Of a stretch of 64,000 nucleotides of DNA, positions 62,553 through 64,000 are shown in pieces. The stretch is from Paraburkholderia sp. LEh10 (GTDB taxonomy: Bacteria > Pseudomonadota > Gammaproteobacteria > Burkholderiales > Burkholderiaceae), in contig NZ_JAGIPX010000007.1 in the NCBI RefSeq assembly GCF_017814945.1, positions 152,417 to 216,416 of the forward strand. The letters are read 5' to 3'. The stretch's first letter is position 1. The number at the start of each line of letters is the position of its first letter. Under the pieces are notes generated by a model. It made no database searches, was not told where the DNA came from, and worked only from the letters and a program-made list of their open reading frames with translations. A program made the translations under genes and the position numbers.

Positions 62553-64000
62553 TTCAGTTTCCCTGGAAACGCTGTTACGAGATTCCCATACTTATCTGTA
62601 AGAACAGTCAGAACAGATGTGGGCTGCCCGTTACTGTATTTGTCGGTCCCAATAGTTTTACCTACGTCGATCTCTCGCACGTATCTAATACCGTCTGCAC
62701 TCGGTATCTCCCGCGTAATCGGAGTTGATATCGTGTTCGGATCTTGCAACAAACTGCGAAGATCACCTTCACCAATCGAGAACTGGCTCGCGTTCACGCT
62801 CGGATCAAGGTGACGATCATTTATATGTTCCATGCCGTCGTTCGTCACGTTAATGCGCGATTGAGCGCGGCCGGGAACCGAACTGCTGCCATCGTTTGCT
62901 GACTGCCGATCGTTGCCGGCGCTATTCCCGCTATTGAACGTCGCATTACCGGCCCCATACCCCGCCACCGAACTGCCAGATGATATCCCGGCACCCGCTG
63001 CCTGGCCCACCGCCGAATCCACCAGCACAGCCCCCGGACTCGCCGCAGGTGGCTTGCCCCCTCCCATGCCCACAACCGCATTCAGACCGTTGGCGATACC
63101 CATCAGGAACAATTCGCCCAGCGAAGGCCGTTTGCTCCCGGTTTCCCCCATCGCCTGCGCAATCTGCTCATCCGCATATGCGCCCGACTTGTCGTTCCAC
63201 TGGTTATACAGGTTCACGTTCGACGCCGTCGCCGCGCCCGCCGTCCCCCCTACCAGGCCGCCCCCCAGCGTTGCCACCACGTTGGCCACCACCTTGCCAA
63301 CTATCTCCGAACCTGTCTCGCCTGCCACCGAGTTCGCTATCGCCCGGCTCTGACCCGCAAGGTACGACGTCAGCCCCGCGCCTAACGCCCCGCCCGCTGC
63401 CGTAAAGACACTGCCGCCGCCCAGTCCGCCGATCAGGCCACCGCCCGCCATATGCAGTGCGATCCGGTTGGAACCGTCGTCGGCCCACGACTGCGCCTCG
63501 CTCCAGTAGCCCTGCGCCGCCTGCGTGTCGCCGCGGTCCTTTGCTGCCTTCGCGTTCTCTATGGCCGTATCGCGCTTGCTGTCCGCATACGCCCCAATCC
63601 CCTGCGCCACCACCTGACCCGCCGCCTGTGCCGCCTGCATCGTGTCGGCCTGCTGCGAGAGCATGTCGTTCACGTCCGGCGTCTTTGATACCGTGCCGTT
63701 CGTGTCCGTCGTGTCGCGGCTCAGGCTGGCAATGTCCTGCGTCTGATGCGCGCCGTCCGTGACGTTGATCGTGCCCGCGCTCACCGCAGTGCGCGTCGTC
63801 GCACTCTGGTCGCCGTTTTCGTTCTGCGAAATCATCGGCGAGATACCACCTGCATTGCTCACCGAACCCGGCCCGACCGACTTGCCAGTGTTCTGCATGC
63901 CGACGCCCGCACTGATCCCGTTGCTGTTCGCGCTGTAATGCGAGTGGTTTTCGATGTCGCTGTACGTCAGTGTGCCGGTCGACAGGCTGTTCTTCGACGA
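62549..64000 (-). CDS. cdiA: CdiA, C-terminal part; N-terminal part beyond the window
   Basis: The minus frame is open to the right edge, giving 483 visible residues, beginning SSKNSLSTGTLTYSDIEN. The pre-toxin region matches the orphan module. NLYN (near 63203-63214) marks the Burkholderia-type toxin boundary. The toxin domain has MEHINDRHLDPSVNASQFSI and, near its end, TVLTDKYGNLVTAFPGK; the His/Arg pattern and this beta strand suggest a BECR-like ribonuclease fold, not proven. Exported by a TpsB partner not seen here and delivered to neighbouring cells. Confidence 0.85.
   Translation of the reverse strand, partial: SSKNSLSTGTLTYSDIENHSHYSANSNGISAGVGMQNTGKSVGPGSVSNAGGISPMISQNENGDQSATTRTAVSAGTINVTDGAHQTQDIASLSRDTTDTNGTVSKTPDVNDMLSQQADTMQAAQAAGQVVAQGIGAYADSKRDTAIENAKAAKDRGDTQAAQGYWSEAQSWADDGSNRIALHMAGGGLIGGLGGGSVFTAAGGALGAGLTSYLAGQSRAIANSVAGETGSEIVGKVVANVVATLGGGLVGGTAGAATASNVNLYNQWNDKSGAYADEQIAQAMGETGSKRPSLGELFLMGIANGLNAVVGMGGGKPPAASPGAVLVDSAVGQAAGAGISSGSSVAGYGAGNATFNSGNSAGNDRQSANDGSSSVPGRAQSRINVTNDGMEHINDRHLDPSVNASQFSIGEGDLRSLLQDPNTISTPITREIPSADGIRYVREIDVGKTIGTDKYSNGQPTSVLTVLTDKYGNLVTAFPGKLK
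63595..63781 (-). repeat. 187-bp direct repeat, copy 2 (in main CdiA)
   Basis: One mismatch with 61021-61207. Sequence on either side diverges, particularly after the LYN boundary. Confidence 0.9.

Overview
The window is GC-rich, densely packed DNA from a betaproteobacterium, most likely Paraburkholderia, Caballeronia or Burkholderia in the broad sense. The clues are the gene content (phasin, opp and liv transporters, OprD-type porin, tandem MarR/EmrAB efflux), the codon use, and a Burkholderia-type contact-dependent inhibition (CDI) locus whose toxins begin after an LYN tripeptide instead of VENN. The species cannot be fixed from sequence alone. I saw no tRNA, rRNA, CRISPR array or insertion sequence.

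Left part (1-14.9 kb). A circularly permuted ATP-grasp gene is cut by the left edge. It is followed by about 1.2 kb of non-coding DNA made of two inverted copies of a repeat family. Next come a lysine-rich HU-like protein, a MocR-type regulator and a POT peptide symporter. A full peptide uptake system follows: an XRE-cupin regulator, oppABCDF and an OprD-family porin.

Middle (14.9-31 kb). panE and a thiolase precede a tripartite efflux operon (two MarR paralogues, HlyD adaptor, DHA2 pump, outer-membrane factor). A near-identical 12-bp palindrome lies upstream of three of its genes. Then comes a three-gene cluster of transglutaminase, ATP-grasp/alpha-E and DUF2126-transglutaminase proteins, a predicted and poorly understood peptide-ligation system, with a divergent zinc metallopeptidase.

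Right-middle (31-58.4 kb). This holds a phasin, a P450, an HPP-CBS membrane protein, a MarR-CLC pair and an ECF sigma operon with small secreted proteins. Further on are a flavohaemoglobin gene remnant, a GMC dehydrogenase pair, SulP and LysE transporters, two diguanylate cyclases, a MocR/omega-transaminase pair and a branched-chain-amino-acid-type ABC transporter with fused permeases.

Right edge (58.4-64 kb). This is the accessory region. A third, truncated copy of the intergenic repeat adjoins a haemagglutinin remnant. Beyond it lie two tandem CdiA-CT/CdiI toxin-immunity modules on the minus strand. Plus-strand SymE-type toxin genes, one intact and one broken by an amber codon, alternate with them, each closed by a similar hairpin. 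A 187-bp direct repeat with one mismatch links the two CdiA modules and could drive toxin switching. The main cdiA gene runs off the right edge.
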